From the NCBI GenBank assembly GCA_016712715.1, contig JADJQM010000001.1, positions 434,001 through 498,000 on the forward strand: DNA of 64,000 bases, in the 5' to 3' direction. Numbering within the stretch: the stretch's first letter is position 1; the number at the start of each line of letters is the position of its first letter. The position numbers were made by a program, and so were the translations under genes. Under the pieces are notes generated by a model that was not told the origin of the DNA, ran no database searches, and worked only from the letters and a program-made list of their open reading frames with translations. The DNA is from Rhodospirillaceae bacterium (GTDB lineage: Bacteria > Pseudomonadota > Alphaproteobacteria > Dongiales > Dongiaceae). This document shows positions 1 through 8,643 of this stretch, in pieces.

Positions 1-676
1 GCGAGGTGATGTCCTGGTCGCCCAAGGAACGGTAGCGCTGGCCATTGCGCGCGAAATAGAGCGGCACCAGCGGAATCTGCTCGCGCTGCACATATCGCCA
101 GATATCGAGCTCGGTCCAGGCCAGCAGCGGGTGGATGCGCATATGAGCGCCGTCCGGCAGGCCGGCATTGAAATGATCCCAGAACTCGGCTGGCTGGTCG
201 CGGAAATCCCAGGCGCCGCCATCGGCACGGGGCGAAAAGACGCGTTCCTTGGCGCGGGTTGCCTGCTCGTCGCGGCGGATGCCGGCGATGACGCCCTTGA
301 AACCGAATTCCTCGATGACGCGCTTCAAGCCGATGGTCTTGCGCGCAGCCGAGCGTGCGGCCGGTGGCAAGGTCGGGTCGATCTCCTCGACCGGCGGGCA
401 ATCGCGCACGATGAGGTTGAGGATCCATTCCTTGGCATAGCGGTCGCGGAAATCATACATCTCCGCGAATTTTTTGCCGGTATCGACATGGGTCACCGGG
501 AACGGCACATGTCCCAGGAAGGCTTTCTTCGCCAGCCAGACCATGACGTTGGAATCCTTGCCCAGCGACCACAGCATGGTGATCGGCTTCAGGCGGCTAT
601 AGGCTTCGCGCAGGATGAAGATGCTCTGCGCTTCCAACTGGTCGAGATCGGATTGGGAATTCTCACTCTGGCTCAT
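1..676 (-). CDS. cysD: Sulfate adenylyltransferase subunit 2 (partial, 3' end off the window)
   Basis: Small, catalytic subunit of ATP sulfurylase, which with the GTPase CysN turns sulfate and ATP into APS in the cytoplasm. The reading frame is open from the ATG at 676 to the left edge, about 225 residues of a family that is usually near 300, so the C-terminus lies outside. The N-type ATP pyrophosphatase loop reads SLGKDSN around residue 40, a variant of the usual SGGKDS. Family-typical stretches follow (HVDTGKKFAEMY, then GIRRDEQATRAKERVFSPR, and HPLLAWTELDIWRY). The preceding gene cysH ends 14 bases upstream, so the two are almost certainly co-transcribed. The start is the first in-frame ATG after cysH. 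Identity is secure; only the end is unseen. Confidence 0.93.
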   Translation of the reverse strand, partial: MSQSENSQSDLDQLEAQSIFILREAYSRLKPITMLWSLGKDSNVMVWLAKKAFLGHVPFPVTHVDTGKKFAEMYDFRDRYAKEWILNLIVRDCPPVEEIDPTLPPAARSAARKTIGLKRVIEEFGFKGVIAGIRRDEQATRAKERVFSPRADGGAWDFRDQPAEFWDHFNAGLPDGAHMRIHPLLAWTELDIWRYVQREQIPLVPLYFARNGQRYRSLGDQDITS

Positions 677-690
677 GATCTTCTGGTCTT

Positions 691-1431
691 TCAATTGCGG
701 TGGATACCGCATTCGGTCTTGTCTTGGCCGGCCCAGCGGCCGGCACGTGCGTCGTCGCCATCGGCGACACGGATGGTACAGGGCTTGCAGCCGATTGATT
801 TGTAGCCGTCATAGACGAGCGGATGCTGCGGCAGCTTGTACTGCTTGAAGGCGGCCTCGATGTCGGCGGCTGTCATGCGCGCCAATGGGTTCACCTTCAC
901 GCGGCCGGCGAGGCTTTCGAACACCGGCAATGCGGCGCGCGCGCTATTCTGATAGCGCTTGCGGCCGGTGATCCAGGCATCGAAGGGTGCTAGGGCACGA
1001 TCAAGCGGATCGACCTTGCGCAACTGGCAGCAGAGATCGGGATTGGTCGACCACAGCGTGCCGTCCGGATCATGCCTGGCGATCGCCGCGGTATCGGGCT
1101 CCAGCGACCGGAGATCGGTGAACTCGAAACGACCGGCAAGGATGTCGCGGTACATCAGCGTTTCGTCGAAATGCTTGCCGGTGTCGAGGAAGAGGATGGG
1201 GGTCGACGGATCGACCAGGTTCAGGAACTGCAGCAGCAGGGCGGATTCAGCACCAAAGGAAGAGACCAGGCTGATGCGCTTTGGGAACAGTTCGTTGATC
1301 GCTGCGTCGAGGATCTCCAGCGGCGATGCGTCGGCAAAGCGCGCATTGAGGGCGCGCACCAGCGCCGCCTGATCCGTGATGGATTCGAGTGGCGTCGCGA
1401 TGACATCCGAGGAGATCTGGTCGAGTTGCAT
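691..1431 (-). CDS. cysH: Phosphoadenylyl-/adenylyl-sulfate reductase
   Basis: Reduces activated sulfate to sulfite with thioredoxin or glutaredoxin as electron donor; 246 residues from the chosen start. The protein carries adjacent cysteines (CCQLRK), a later GCKPC pair and the C-terminal catalytic KTECGIH motif. The CC plus CxxC set is the [4Fe-4S] ligand pattern of the APS-using, plant/alphaproteobacterial-type enzyme, so APS rather than PAPS is the probable substrate. The SSFGAESALLL loop matches the PP-loop. I chose the ATG at 1431 because GGACAG lies just upstream; an in-frame start at 1464 would add 11 residues but has no visible ribosome site. It precedes cysD by 14 bases. No cysI or cysG lies next to it in this window. 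Confidence 0.93.
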   Translation of the reverse strand: MQLDQISSDVIATPLESITDQAALVRALNARFADASPLEILDAAINELFPKRISLVSSFGAESALLLQFLNLVDPSTPILFLDTGKHFDETLMYRDILAGRFEFTDLRSLEPDTAAIARHDPDGTLWSTNPDLCCQLRKVDPLDRALAPFDAWITGRKRYQNSARAALPVFESLAGRVKVNPLARMTAADIEAAFKQYKLPQHPLVYDGYKSIGCKPCTIRVADGDDARAGRWAGQDKTECGIHRN

Positions 1432-1775
1432 GGTCTGTCCCGCGCTCCGCCGACTAATACACACAACGAAGCGTTAAATAGTCTATCTGATGTGAAATGA
1501 TTTAGCATGCTCTGTCCGGGGGTCAATTGATTTTAACGAACGCAGTGTAATATTTGAACTAACAGATATCATTCTGAGGTGTGAAATATGACGTAAGGCG
1601 GGTTCAATACTCCAGCATTGGGGATATGGATAATTTATGACTATTTATTATGCAATTAGGTGAACGTCTGTACAGCAGGTCGCGATTGCGGGAGAATGCT
1701 GCATCTTTGTTGCATACCTGAGGCAGACTCATACATGTCGAGCGACGGACCAATTGTTATCGGAAAGAGTGTGAA
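1432..1775. other. AT-rich divergent intergenic region
   Basis: About 340 bases between the cysH start (minus strand) and the oxidoreductase start (plus strand). It is clearly richer in A and T than its flanks and holds no convincing reading frame. It must contain the promoters for both divergent units. I could not pick out a confident -35/-10 pair or a named operator. Confidence 0.5.
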
Positions 1776-2798
1776 ATGAGCATCCAGACAAATCGGCAGA
1801 TCGTCCTGGCTTCCCGGCCGACAGACGAACCGAGCGCGGACAATTTCCGCCTGATCGAAACGCCGCTCCCTGTGGCTGCGGCCGGCGAGGTTCTGCTGGA
1901 AACGCTCTTTCTATCCCTCGATCCCTATATGCGCGGCCGGATGAGTGCCGCGAAATCCTATGCGAGCCCGATAGAGATCGGCGGCGTGATGGTGGGCGGC
2001 GCGGTGAGCCGCGTGCTCCAGTCGCACCATGCCGACTTCAACCCCGGTGACTTCGTCCAGGGTCGGACCGGTTGGCAGAGCCATGCGATCAGCAACGGCG
2101 CCGATTTGCAGAAAGTCGATCCCCGCCTGGCGCCGATCTCGACCGCCCTGGGGGTGCTGGGCATGCCGGGCATGACCGCCTATACCGGCCTTCTCAATAT
2201 CGGCCAGCCGAAACCCGGCGAGACTCTGGTGGTTGCAGCGGCGACCGGTCCCGTGGGCTCCCTGGTGGGGCAGATCGGCAAGCTCAAGGGTTGCCGCGTG
2301 GTGGGCATCGCCGGCGGGGCGGACAAGGTCCGCTATCTCACCGACGAACTCGGTTTCGACGTGGCGCTCGATCACCGCGCACCGGACTTTGCCGCGCAAT
2401 TGGCCAAGGCAGCCCCACGCGGCATTGACGTCTATTTCGAGAATGTCGGCGGCCATGTTTGGGAGGCGGTATTTCCACTGCTCAACGATTTTGCCCGTGT
2501 GCCGGTCTGCGGTCTCATCGCCCATTACAATGAGGAAGGCCTGCGCCCCGGTCCCGACCGCCTGCCGCAGCTGATGCGCGCGGTGCTCTCAAAGCGCCTC
2601 AATCTGCGCGGCTTCATCGTCAGTGATTTCGCAGCCCAGGCCGACGATTTCCGCCGCGATGTCGCTGCCTGGCTGAAAGCGGGAGCTATCAAATACAAGG
2701 AGGACATCGTGGTGGGGCTGGAAAATGCGCCCGACGCCTTCATCGGCCTGCTCAAGGGCCGGAACTTCGGCAAGCTGCTGGTGAAGGTCGCCGATTGA
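1776..2798 (+). CDS. NADP-dependent MDR-type oxidoreductase (CurA / leukotriene B4 dehydrogenase-like)
   Basis: Zinc-independent medium-chain dehydrogenase/reductase of 340 residues, the usual size for the PTGR/CurA/YncB group that reduces the double bond of enones and other activated alkenes with NADPH. Features include the LSLDPYMRGRMS motif near residue 48 and the nucleotide-binding stretch AATGPVGSLVGQIGK near residue 155, which is the AASGAVG-type motif of the family. A C-terminal GKLLVKV ending is also typical. The zinc-ligand cysteines of alcohol dehydrogenases are absent. GGAAAGAG sits just before the ATG. The gene stands alone after an AT-rich region, about 120 bases before the CaiD-like hydratase. 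The physiological substrate cannot be read from the sequence. Confidence 0.85.
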   Translation: MSIQTNRQIVLASRPTDEPSADNFRLIETPLPVAAAGEVLLETLFLSLDPYMRGRMSAAKSYASPIEIGGVMVGGAVSRVLQSHHADFNPGDFVQGRTGWQSHAISNGADLQKVDPRLAPISTALGVLGMPGMTAYTGLLNIGQPKPGETLVVAAATGPVGSLVGQIGKLKGCRVVGIAGGADKVRYLTDELGFDVALDHRAPDFAAQLAKAAPRGIDVYFENVGGHVWEAVFPLLNDFARVPVCGLIAHYNEEGLRPGPDRLPQLMRAVLSKRLNLRGFIVSDFAAQADDFRRDVAAWLKAGAIKYKEDIVVGLENAPDAFIGLLKGRNFGKLLVKVAD

Positions 2799-2918
2799 CT
2801 GGCTGCCGGTGGGGCTATGTCGTAATCCCTGCTTCTCTTGTCGAAATTCGTCATCCAATCCATAGTGCGCCGCCTATGCAGGAGGGGTCTTCCTGGGCGT
2901 GAATAGAGGGTGCTGAAA

Positions 2919-3716
2919 ATGACTGAAGCCGTAAGGGTTGAGCGTCGGGGCCACGTGCTGGAGATCACGCTCGATCGGCCGAAGGTGAACGCGATCGATA
3001 TCGAGACCTCGCGCAAGCTCGGCCATGCGTTCTGCCTGCTGCGTGACGATCCGGATCTGCGCGTCGGCATCATTACCGCGGCCGGCGAGAAGATCTTCTC
3101 GGCGGGGTGGGATCTGAAGGCCGCGGCCGCGCAGAACCTCGTCGGCAAATGGTGGAAGCACGATTACGGCCCCGGCAGCTTCGCGGGCCTCACGGAACTC
3201 TGGGACCTCAACAAGCCGGTCATCGCCGCGGTCAACGGCCTGTGCATCGGCGGCGGCTGGGAACTGGCGCTGGCGGCTGACCTCATCATCGCCTCGGAGC
3301 ATGTTGAATTCTCGCTGCCCGAACTGCCGCTCGGCATCGTGCCGGATTCAGGCGGCGTGCAGCGCCTGCCCAAGCGCCTGCCTTACAACATCGCCATGGA
3401 GATCCTGCTCATCGGCCGGCGCATGCCGGTGCAGGAGGCCGCGCATTACGGTCTGGTGAACAAGGTGGTGCCGAAGGAAAAGCTGATGGAGACGGCGCGG
3501 GAATGGGCCGACCTCATCGCCACGGGCGCACCGCTCACCGTGCAGGCGCTGAAGGAATGCGTGCGTTCGATGGAAGCCGTCTCGGTCGAGGACAGCTTCA
3601 AGCTGATCCGCTCCGGCACGATGAAAACCTATGAAGCGGCGGATTCCTCGGCCGATGCCAAGGAAGGCGTCAAGGCCTTCGCCGAGAAGCGCAAGGCCGA
3701 TTTCAAGGGCGGTTGA
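2919..3716 (+). CDS. caiD: Crotonobetainyl-CoA hydratase / carnitinyl-CoA dehydratase-like enoyl-CoA hydratase
   Basis: Crotonase-fold enzyme of 265 residues. It resembles CaiD closely along its length: LEITLDRPK.NAID at the start, AGEKIFSAGWDLKAAAA for the first oxyanion-hole segment, FAGLTELWDLNKPVIAAVNG, and the LPELPLGIVPDSGG.QRLPK segment with the catalytic glutamate and the acid residue. CaiD interconverts carnitinyl-CoA and crotonobetainyl-CoA, which fits the carnitine genes that begin 2.3 kb downstream on the other strand. I start at the ATG at 2919, eight bases after AGAGGG, rather than at the in-frame GTG at 2910, which overlaps that site. A general short-chain enoyl-CoA hydratase role cannot be excluded. 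A strong terminator follows. Confidence 0.82.
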   Translation: MTEAVRVERRGHVLEITLDRPKVNAIDIETSRKLGHAFCLLRDDPDLRVGIITAAGEKIFSAGWDLKAAAAQNLVGKWWKHDYGPGSFAGLTELWDLNKPVIAAVNGLCIGGGWELALAADLIIASEHVEFSLPELPLGIVPDSGGVQRLPKRLPYNIAMEILLIGRRMPVQEAAHYGLVNKVVPKEKLMETAREWADLIATGAPLTVQALKECVRSMEAVSVEDSFKLIRSGTMKTYEAADSSADAKEGVKAFAEKRKADFKGG

Positions 3717-3730
3717 GCCTTACTCGAACA

Positions 3731-3768
3731 AAAAAGGGGCGCTCGGCAATTGCGGAGCGCCCCTTTTT
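3731..3768. terminator. Bidirectional rho-independent terminator
   Basis: A perfect 14-base stem (3731-3744 with 3755-3768) has a 10-base loop. It starts with a run of A and ends with a run of T, so it can stop transcription from caiD on the plus strand and from the convergent secreted-protein gene on the minus strand. Confidence 0.93.
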
Positions 3769-3785
3769 ATGTCGGGTCGAGGTCC

Positions 3786-5789
3786 TCAGACGACAATCTG
3801 GGCCATCTGGTTGCTGACTTCGACGATCGCCTGGTGGATGCCATCATCATAGCTGTAGGTGGTGAAGTCGGCGCCCTGTTCAGTCACCGTCCAGCTATGG
3901 CCGCCATCGCCCGTCAAGGTGAGCGCGTCACCAGCTTCGCCGAGGATGGTGAGATGGTGGTAACCATCTGTGAGATCCAGCACGTCGTCGATCGAAATCG
4001 AGACCTTGTTGTTGCCGGCCCCTAGCGCATCAAGTACTTCGACATTGTCCAGCTTCTGGGCGTGGCTGTGGTCGAAGCTCATCCCGGTCTGGGCAAGATG
4101 CACGGTATCCTCGCCGGCACCCATGTCGAACGCGCCAGACAGGCCCTTGTTGAGATGCAATGTGTCGTCGCCCGATCCGAAATGATCCATGCCGTTGAGC
4201 TCTGAGACGGAAATCTCGAAGGTGGCGCTGACATGCACCGCGACGTCAGCCACATTCGACAACGTATTGTCGGTATCCACCGCCTGATAGGTGATGGTGC
4301 GGTCGCCTTCATCGGTGTTGGCGGTCGAGAAATAAGTGTGGTTGAGAAAATCCTCGAAGGTGTCGACGCTCTCCGCGCCACTTTTTGCCGTCACGGTAAA
4401 GACGGTATCGTTGCCGTTCTGGCTGGCCTGGACGTCAAACAGGGCGTTTGCCGGCAGATTCAGCGTGTCGCCGGCATGGAAACCGGCTGTCGTGATGATG
4501 ACGCTGGCAAGGTGTGTGCTGTCGACATCGGAGAGGTCGACAGTGGGCTGCGTCGCAGTCTGGGTCAGCTTGTTGACGTTGTACTGGCCGATATCGACAC
4601 TGATGACCACATCCTGATAGTCGCGGTCACCACCACCGGCCAGATCCTCGAAGCCGACATAGAGCTTGCCGTCGGCCTTGGCGGGAACGCCTGACAGTGT
4701 GTGCTCGATATCCTTGCCGACGCTGTCGGTGTTGAGTGTCTTGTCATGGGTGAAATAGATGTTGCCGGCGAGCGGCTTGCCACTAACCAGAACCTGGCCG
4801 TTGCCATTGCCGTCCACCTTGAAACTGAGCTGGCTGTTGATGGCATCGAGATCCTTGGCATAGTCGTTGCCCTTGCGGTCCACACCAGCGACACCCTTCA
4901 GCAGGTTTTGGTTGGTGCCTTTGCTGGCACCATCGGCGATGAAGAAGAAGCCGAGCTTGGTATCAGCCGGGAGGTTGCCGAGCGAGATTTCCATCGGCTG
5001 GCTGTTGCCGAGGAAATCCTTGGCCAAAGCGCCGCCGACGACATTCTCTTTGGCCTGCGTGGCATCGAGCCACAGGAATTGCAGGCTGTCGGGGTCGATC
5101 TTGCCGTCGATGTCATAGGCATAGACGCCGACCATGGACTTGTAACCGGCACCTTCTGACACGAAGCCGACCTTGACCTCGACGCTCTCCGCCAAGGTCA
5201 GGTTTTGGGCGCTGACGCCGTTGATCATGCTGGGGTCGATGGCGCGACCTTCCTTGCCGCCGGAGGTCAGATAGTCGCCGACCTTCATGTCGCCGATCGG
5301 GTTCTGGTCGCTGCTGACGCGCGTGATATGGAAATCGACCGAGCCGCCTTCGGCGACGATCACGGGTCCTTGCGGCCCGACGGCTTCCGGTGCAGCGGCC
5401 TCGACGATCTCATTGTCCGGGTTCGTATCCAGGCGCTGATAGTGCAGTTCGGTCTGCTTGAGACCGCCGATAGCGGTAAAGCCGCCGATGCCTTCCTGGC
5501 CTTCGAAGGTCGCAAACCGCCCACCGCCGCTGTTTACCTCGGAGCCGGGAAGATCCGTGCTGGCCGGTGCGCCCGCTGCCGTTTGAAAATTGGCCAGCGC
5601 ATCGGTGTTGCCGGCAAGTAGGTCAGTGAATTGTGCGACCGGAATGGTGGTACCGTCGGGGAGGGCGACTTGTTCTGCGTCTGTCAGGTCCTGGGGTGCA
5701 CCCTTCTGGTTGCCATTGGCATCAAAGAACACCAGACGGGTGCCGTCGATTTCGACCATGTAGTTACCGATTTTGACCAACTGCGCCAT
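3786..5789 (-). CDS. Type I-secreted protein with TAAG motif, DUF4114-like domain and RTX-type C-terminus
   Basis: A 667-residue acidic, glycine/aspartate-rich protein without a Sec signal, built like a type I secretion substrate. The N-terminal ~75 residues form a small module ending in TAAG (residues 70-73), followed by GIGGFTAIGGL. The middle carries a DUF4114-like signature (VGFEDLAGGGDRDYQDVVI). The end has RTX-adhesin features: GSGDDTLHL, GAGEDTVHL and the terminal LGAGNNKVSISIDDVLDLTD...LTLTGDGG pattern that precedes secretion signals. The same TAAG plus GIGG..AIGGL layout occurs in the giant adhesin at 29.2 kb, which has its own secretion genes, so this protein may be exported by that apparatus. 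I chose the ATG at 5789, preceded by AGGAAGG, over one at 5807. Function on the cell surface is unknown. Confidence 0.72.
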   Translation of the reverse strand: MAQLVKIGNYMVEIDGTRLVFFDANGNQKGAPQDLTDAEQVALPDGTTIPVAQFTDLLAGNTDALANFQTAAGAPASTDLPGSEVNSGGGRFATFEGQEGIGGFTAIGGLKQTELHYQRLDTNPDNEIVEAAAPEAVGPQGPVIVAEGGSVDFHITRVSSDQNPIGDMKVGDYLTSGGKEGRAIDPSMINGVSAQNLTLAESVEVKVGFVSEGAGYKSMVGVYAYDIDGKIDPDSLQFLWLDATQAKENVVGGALAKDFLGNSQPMEISLGNLPADTKLGFFFIADGASKGTNQNLLKGVAGVDRKGNDYAKDLDAINSQLSFKVDGNGNGQVLVSGKPLAGNIYFTHDKTLNTDSVGKDIEHTLSGVPAKADGKLYVGFEDLAGGGDRDYQDVVISVDIGQYNVNKLTQTATQPTVDLSDVDSTHLASVIITTAGFHAGDTLNLPANALFDVQASQNGNDTVFTVTAKSGAESVDTFEDFLNHTYFSTANTDEGDRTITYQAVDTDNTLSNVADVAVHVSATFEISVSELNGMDHFGSGDDTLHLNKGLSGAFDMGAGEDTVHLAQTGMSFDHSHAQKLDNVEVLDALGAGNNKVSISIDDVLDLTDGYHHLTILGEAGDALTLTGDGGHSWTVTEQGADFTTYSYDDGIHQAIVEVSNQMAQIVV

Positions 5790-5995
5790 GGTGGCGGCCT
5801 TCCTCATGATTGTCTGAGGAGAGAGTTATACCGACAGCCCTCAAAGCATAGTGACGAACGGCCCCATTCCGCATACGCACGTGTGTTGATCAAGTTGGAA
5901 TCGCCGAAAAACCCCGTATGTCCTCGCGCATTAACCTCTTGATAACGGATTTGCGTCGAATTCGCCTTGGGTTAGGGACGAATTTACACGTGCAT

Positions 5996-7165
5996 TTAGC
6001 TTTCAAACGGCCGCAGCAAAGCTCGTGAAATGATGTGCCGCTGGATCTCGGAGGTGCCGTCCCAGATCCGTTCCACACGCGCATCGCGCCAGAAGCGTTC
6101 GATGCCGGTCTCCTCCATCAGCCCCATGCCGCCGAAGATCTGCACGGCCTTGTCGGTGACCCGCGCCAGCATCTCGGTCGAGAACAATTTGGCGATCGCG
6201 TAGTCCTGGTCCTGCACCATGCCTTCGGCCGTCTTCCAGGCCGCCTGCAGCACCAGGAGGTTGGCGGCCTCGATCTCGGTCGCCATGTCGGCAAGCTTGA
6301 ACGAGACGCCCTGGAACTTGCCGATCGACTGGCCGAACTGCTTGCGGGTGGCGGCCCATTGGGTGGCCATCTCCATCGCCCGCTGGGCGCGGCCGACGCA
6401 TTGCGCCGCCACGGTCAGGCGCGTGGCGCCCAGCCAGGTGTTGGCAACGTCAAAGCCGTGATGCACCTCGCCCAGTACCTGGCGCTTGTGGACCCGGCAG
6501 TTCGAGAAGACCAGTTCGCAATGATGGAAGCCGCGATGGCTGACCGAGCGCGAGCCCATATGGACGTCGAGCCCGGGCGTGTCCTTGTCGATGAGGAAAC
6601 TCGTGATCAGCTTCTTCGGGCCGCGCTTGGTTTCCTCGACGCCGGACGCCGCGAAAAGGATGATGTAGTCGGCGACATCGGCATAGGAAATGAAGTGCTT
6701 GGTGCCATTGAGGATGAAATCGTCGCCATCGGCCTCGGCGCGGGTCTTCATCGAGCGCACGTCAGAGCCTGCATCTGGTTCGGTAATCCCAAGGCATTCG
6801 ATGCGCTCGCCGCGGATGGTCGGTAGCAGATAGCGTTCCTTCTGCTCGTCATTGCAGGCGCGCAGGATGTTGCTGGGGCGATGCACCGCATATTGCAGGG
6901 CAAAACTGGTGCGGCCCAGTTCACGCTCGAGCAGGGTGAGGGCGAGATGATCCAGGCCACCGCCACCCAGCTCCTCCGGCATGTTCGGCGCATAGAAGCC
7001 GGACTTGATGGCGCGTTCGTGGATCTGGTGAATCAGCTCCGGGCGCACCTGGTCCGTCTTCTCGACCTCGTTCTCATAGGGCACGAGTTCCGTGTCGACG
7101 AAGGCACGCATCGCCTCGACGAGCATCTGCTGCTCGCTGGTCAATCCAAAGTTCATGTCCGTCAA
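5996..7165 (-). CDS. Acyl-CoA dehydrogenase of the carnitine cluster
   Basis: FAD-dependent acyl-CoA dehydrogenase of 389 residues, with the family landmarks LGITEPDAGSDV, LNGTKHFIS, ATRKQFGQSIGKFQG and QIFGGMGLMEETGIERFWRDARV. It starts in a 4-base ATGA overlap with the thioesterase gene, so it is the last cistron of the cdhB-cdhA-cdhC operon and translationally coupled to it. A plausible substrate is a CoA thioester of a quaternary amine (gamma-butyrobetainyl-CoA or an acyl chain released from acylcarnitine), but the sequence does not decide this. The residue where many family members have the catalytic base (glutamate in the EGTS motif) is aspartate here (IWDGTSEIQR), which may mark a specialised subgroup. 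Confidence 0.85.
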   Translation of the reverse strand: MTDMNFGLTSEQQMLVEAMRAFVDTELVPYENEVEKTDQVRPELIHQIHERAIKSGFYAPNMPEELGGGGLDHLALTLLERELGRTSFALQYAVHRPSNILRACNDEQKERYLLPTIRGERIECLGITEPDAGSDVRSMKTRAEADGDDFILNGTKHFISYADVADYIILFAASGVEETKRGPKKLITSFLIDKDTPGLDVHMGSRSVSHRGFHHCELVFSNCRVHKRQVLGEVHHGFDVANTWLGATRLTVAAQCVGRAQRAMEMATQWAATRKQFGQSIGKFQGVSFKLADMATEIEAANLLVLQAAWKTAEGMVQDQDYAIAKLFSTEMLARVTDKAVQIFGGMGLMEETGIERFWRDARVERIWDGTSEIQRHIISRALLRPFES

Positions 7166-7659
7166 CCCTTCTTAGGCGGTAATGCAATCGAACGGCCCAT
7201 CTGGGCCGGCTTGTCTCGCTTGGCGTGTTCGGCCGTGATCGCTTCGATCCTGGAGAGCACCGCCGGTTGGAGCGGAGCCACCCGTGGCCCGGTCATGTCC
7301 ATGGAGAGCTGCATCTGCTCGTTGGTTGCAACCGGCTCATCGTCGTCGCCGCGATACATGGTGTGGAAAATGTGGAGGCGCTTGGCATCATGCCCGAGGA
7401 AGGTCGTCTCGACACGGACTTCAGTGCCGACCTTGACCTCTTTCAGGTAATTGAGGTGCAGCTCGGCCGTGAACAGCGAGTGTTTGGTGCGCTCCCGCTC
7501 CGCCGCATCGAGCCCGATCTGGTCCATCACCGCATCGGTCGCGTGACTGAAGATGACCAGATAAAAGGCGTCGTTGAGGTGATTGTTGTAGTCGGCCCAT
7601 TCGGGCCGGACCACCTCGCGATGCGGCTTGAGGTCGATCGTGCGGAGCGGGGCGCTCAT
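7162..7659 (-). CDS. cdhC: Betainyl-CoA thioesterase (hot-dog fold)
   Basis: A 165-residue 4HBT/hot-dog thioesterase. The diagnostic active-site stretch VRPEWADYNNHLNDAFYL lies near residue 18, followed by a beta-strand-rich core and LKEVKVGTEVRVETTFLG. In the Pseudomonas carnitine pathway CdhC hydrolyses betainyl-CoA to glycine betaine and CoA. The gene sits directly after the dehydrogenase (3-base gap) and overlaps the acyl-CoA dehydrogenase by ATGA, in the same order logic as the known cluster. The assignment rests mainly on context, because hot-dog thioesterases are hard to tell apart by motif alone. Confidence 0.8.
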   Translation of the reverse strand: MSAPLRTIDLKPHREVVRPEWADYNNHLNDAFYLVIFSHATDAVMDQIGLDAAERERTKHSLFTAELHLNYLKEVKVGTEVRVETTFLGHDAKRLHIFHTMYRGDDDEPVATNEQMQLSMDMTGPRVAPLQPAVLSRIEAITAEHAKRDKPAQMGRSIALPPKKG

Positions 7660-7662
7660 CCC

Positions 7663-8622
7663 TTAATCCTCGTACTTCCAGCCATGCTTGGCCTTGGCTT
7701 CGGTGACGGCGTTGATGACGCTGATGATGCAATCATCACGCAGGCGTTCGAGCGACTTGATCGAATGCGTGCCGGCCTGCTTCTCAGTCCCCTCGACGAT
7801 CTTGTCGATGAGGTCCTCGGTCAGCGGCGGGGCCTTGAGATGCGTCGAGGGCAGGTCCCGCGCCGGGCCGAACTGTTCCATGAAGTGCCGCATGCCGGCT
7901 TCGCCACCGGCCATGTGATAGATCATATACATGCCGAAGAACGACCAGCGGATGCCGAAGCCGAAGCGGATCGCGTCATCCAACTCGCCGGTGGTGCAGT
8001 AGCCGTCTTTCACCATGTGCAGACCTTCGCGCCACACGGCTTCGAGCAGGCGGTCGGCGAGGAAACCCGGGACTTCCTTGCGCACATGCAAGGGTCGCAT
8101 GCCGAGGCTCTTGTAGAAAGCGATCGCGGTCTGCACCGCTTCCGGCGAGGTCCATTTGCTGGGGCAGACTTCGACCAGCGGCAACAGATAGACCGGGTTG
8201 AACGGATGACCCACCAGGCAGCGCTCGGGGTTCTTTGCTTCCTTGTAGAAATCCGACGGCAACAGACCGGAGGTCGATGAGCCGATGATCGCGTCAGGCT
8301 TCGCCGCCGCCGTCACCTGGGCATGTAGCTTGGTCTTCAGGTCTTCGCGTTCTGGGGCGCTTTCCTGGATGAAATCGGCGTCGCGGACAGCCTCTTCGAC
8401 GGTGGCCACGAAGGTGAGGCGGCTCTGCGAGGCGCCGGGCTTCAGTCCGACCTTCTCCAGGGCGGGCCAGGCATTGGCGACATTGGCGCGCAGCTGTGCT
8501 TCCGAGCCCTTGCCCGGATCCCAGGCGACCACGTCAAGACCGGCGGCGAGGAAGCGCGACGCCCAGCCGCTGCCGATGACGCCGGTGCCGATGATGGCGC
8601 ATTTCTTGATGTTCGAGATCAT
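7663..8622 (-). CDS. cdhA: L-carnitine 3-dehydrogenase
   Basis: NAD-dependent dehydrogenase of the 3-hydroxyacyl-CoA dehydrogenase fold, 319 residues, very near the length of known carnitine dehydrogenases (about 320). It opens with a Rossmann motif (GTGVIG, residues 12-17), carries QESAPERE and SSTSGLLPSDFY, and then the GHPFNPVYLLPLVEV signature and the C-terminal helical domain. It oxidises L-carnitine to 3-dehydrocarnitine, the entry step to glycine betaine. The neighbours supply the next two steps: the BKACE gene 21 bases upstream and the thioesterase 3 bases downstream. A generic 3-hydroxybutyryl-CoA dehydrogenase is the alternative, made unlikely by the neighbours. Confidence 0.88.
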   Translation of the reverse strand: MISNIKKCAIIGTGVIGSGWASRFLAAGLDVVAWDPGKGSEAQLRANVANAWPALEKVGLKPGASQSRLTFVATVEEAVRDADFIQESAPEREDLKTKLHAQVTAAAKPDAIIGSSTSGLLPSDFYKEAKNPERCLVGHPFNPVYLLPLVEVCPSKWTSPEAVQTAIAFYKSLGMRPLHVRKEVPGFLADRLLEAVWREGLHMVKDGYCTTGELDDAIRFGFGIRWSFFGMYMIYHMAGGEAGMRHFMEQFGPARDLPSTHLKAPPLTEDLIDKIVEGTEKQAGTHSIKSLERLRDDCIISVINAVTEAKAKHGWKYED

Positions 8623-8643
8623 GTTTGTTCGTCCTTGCTGGGA

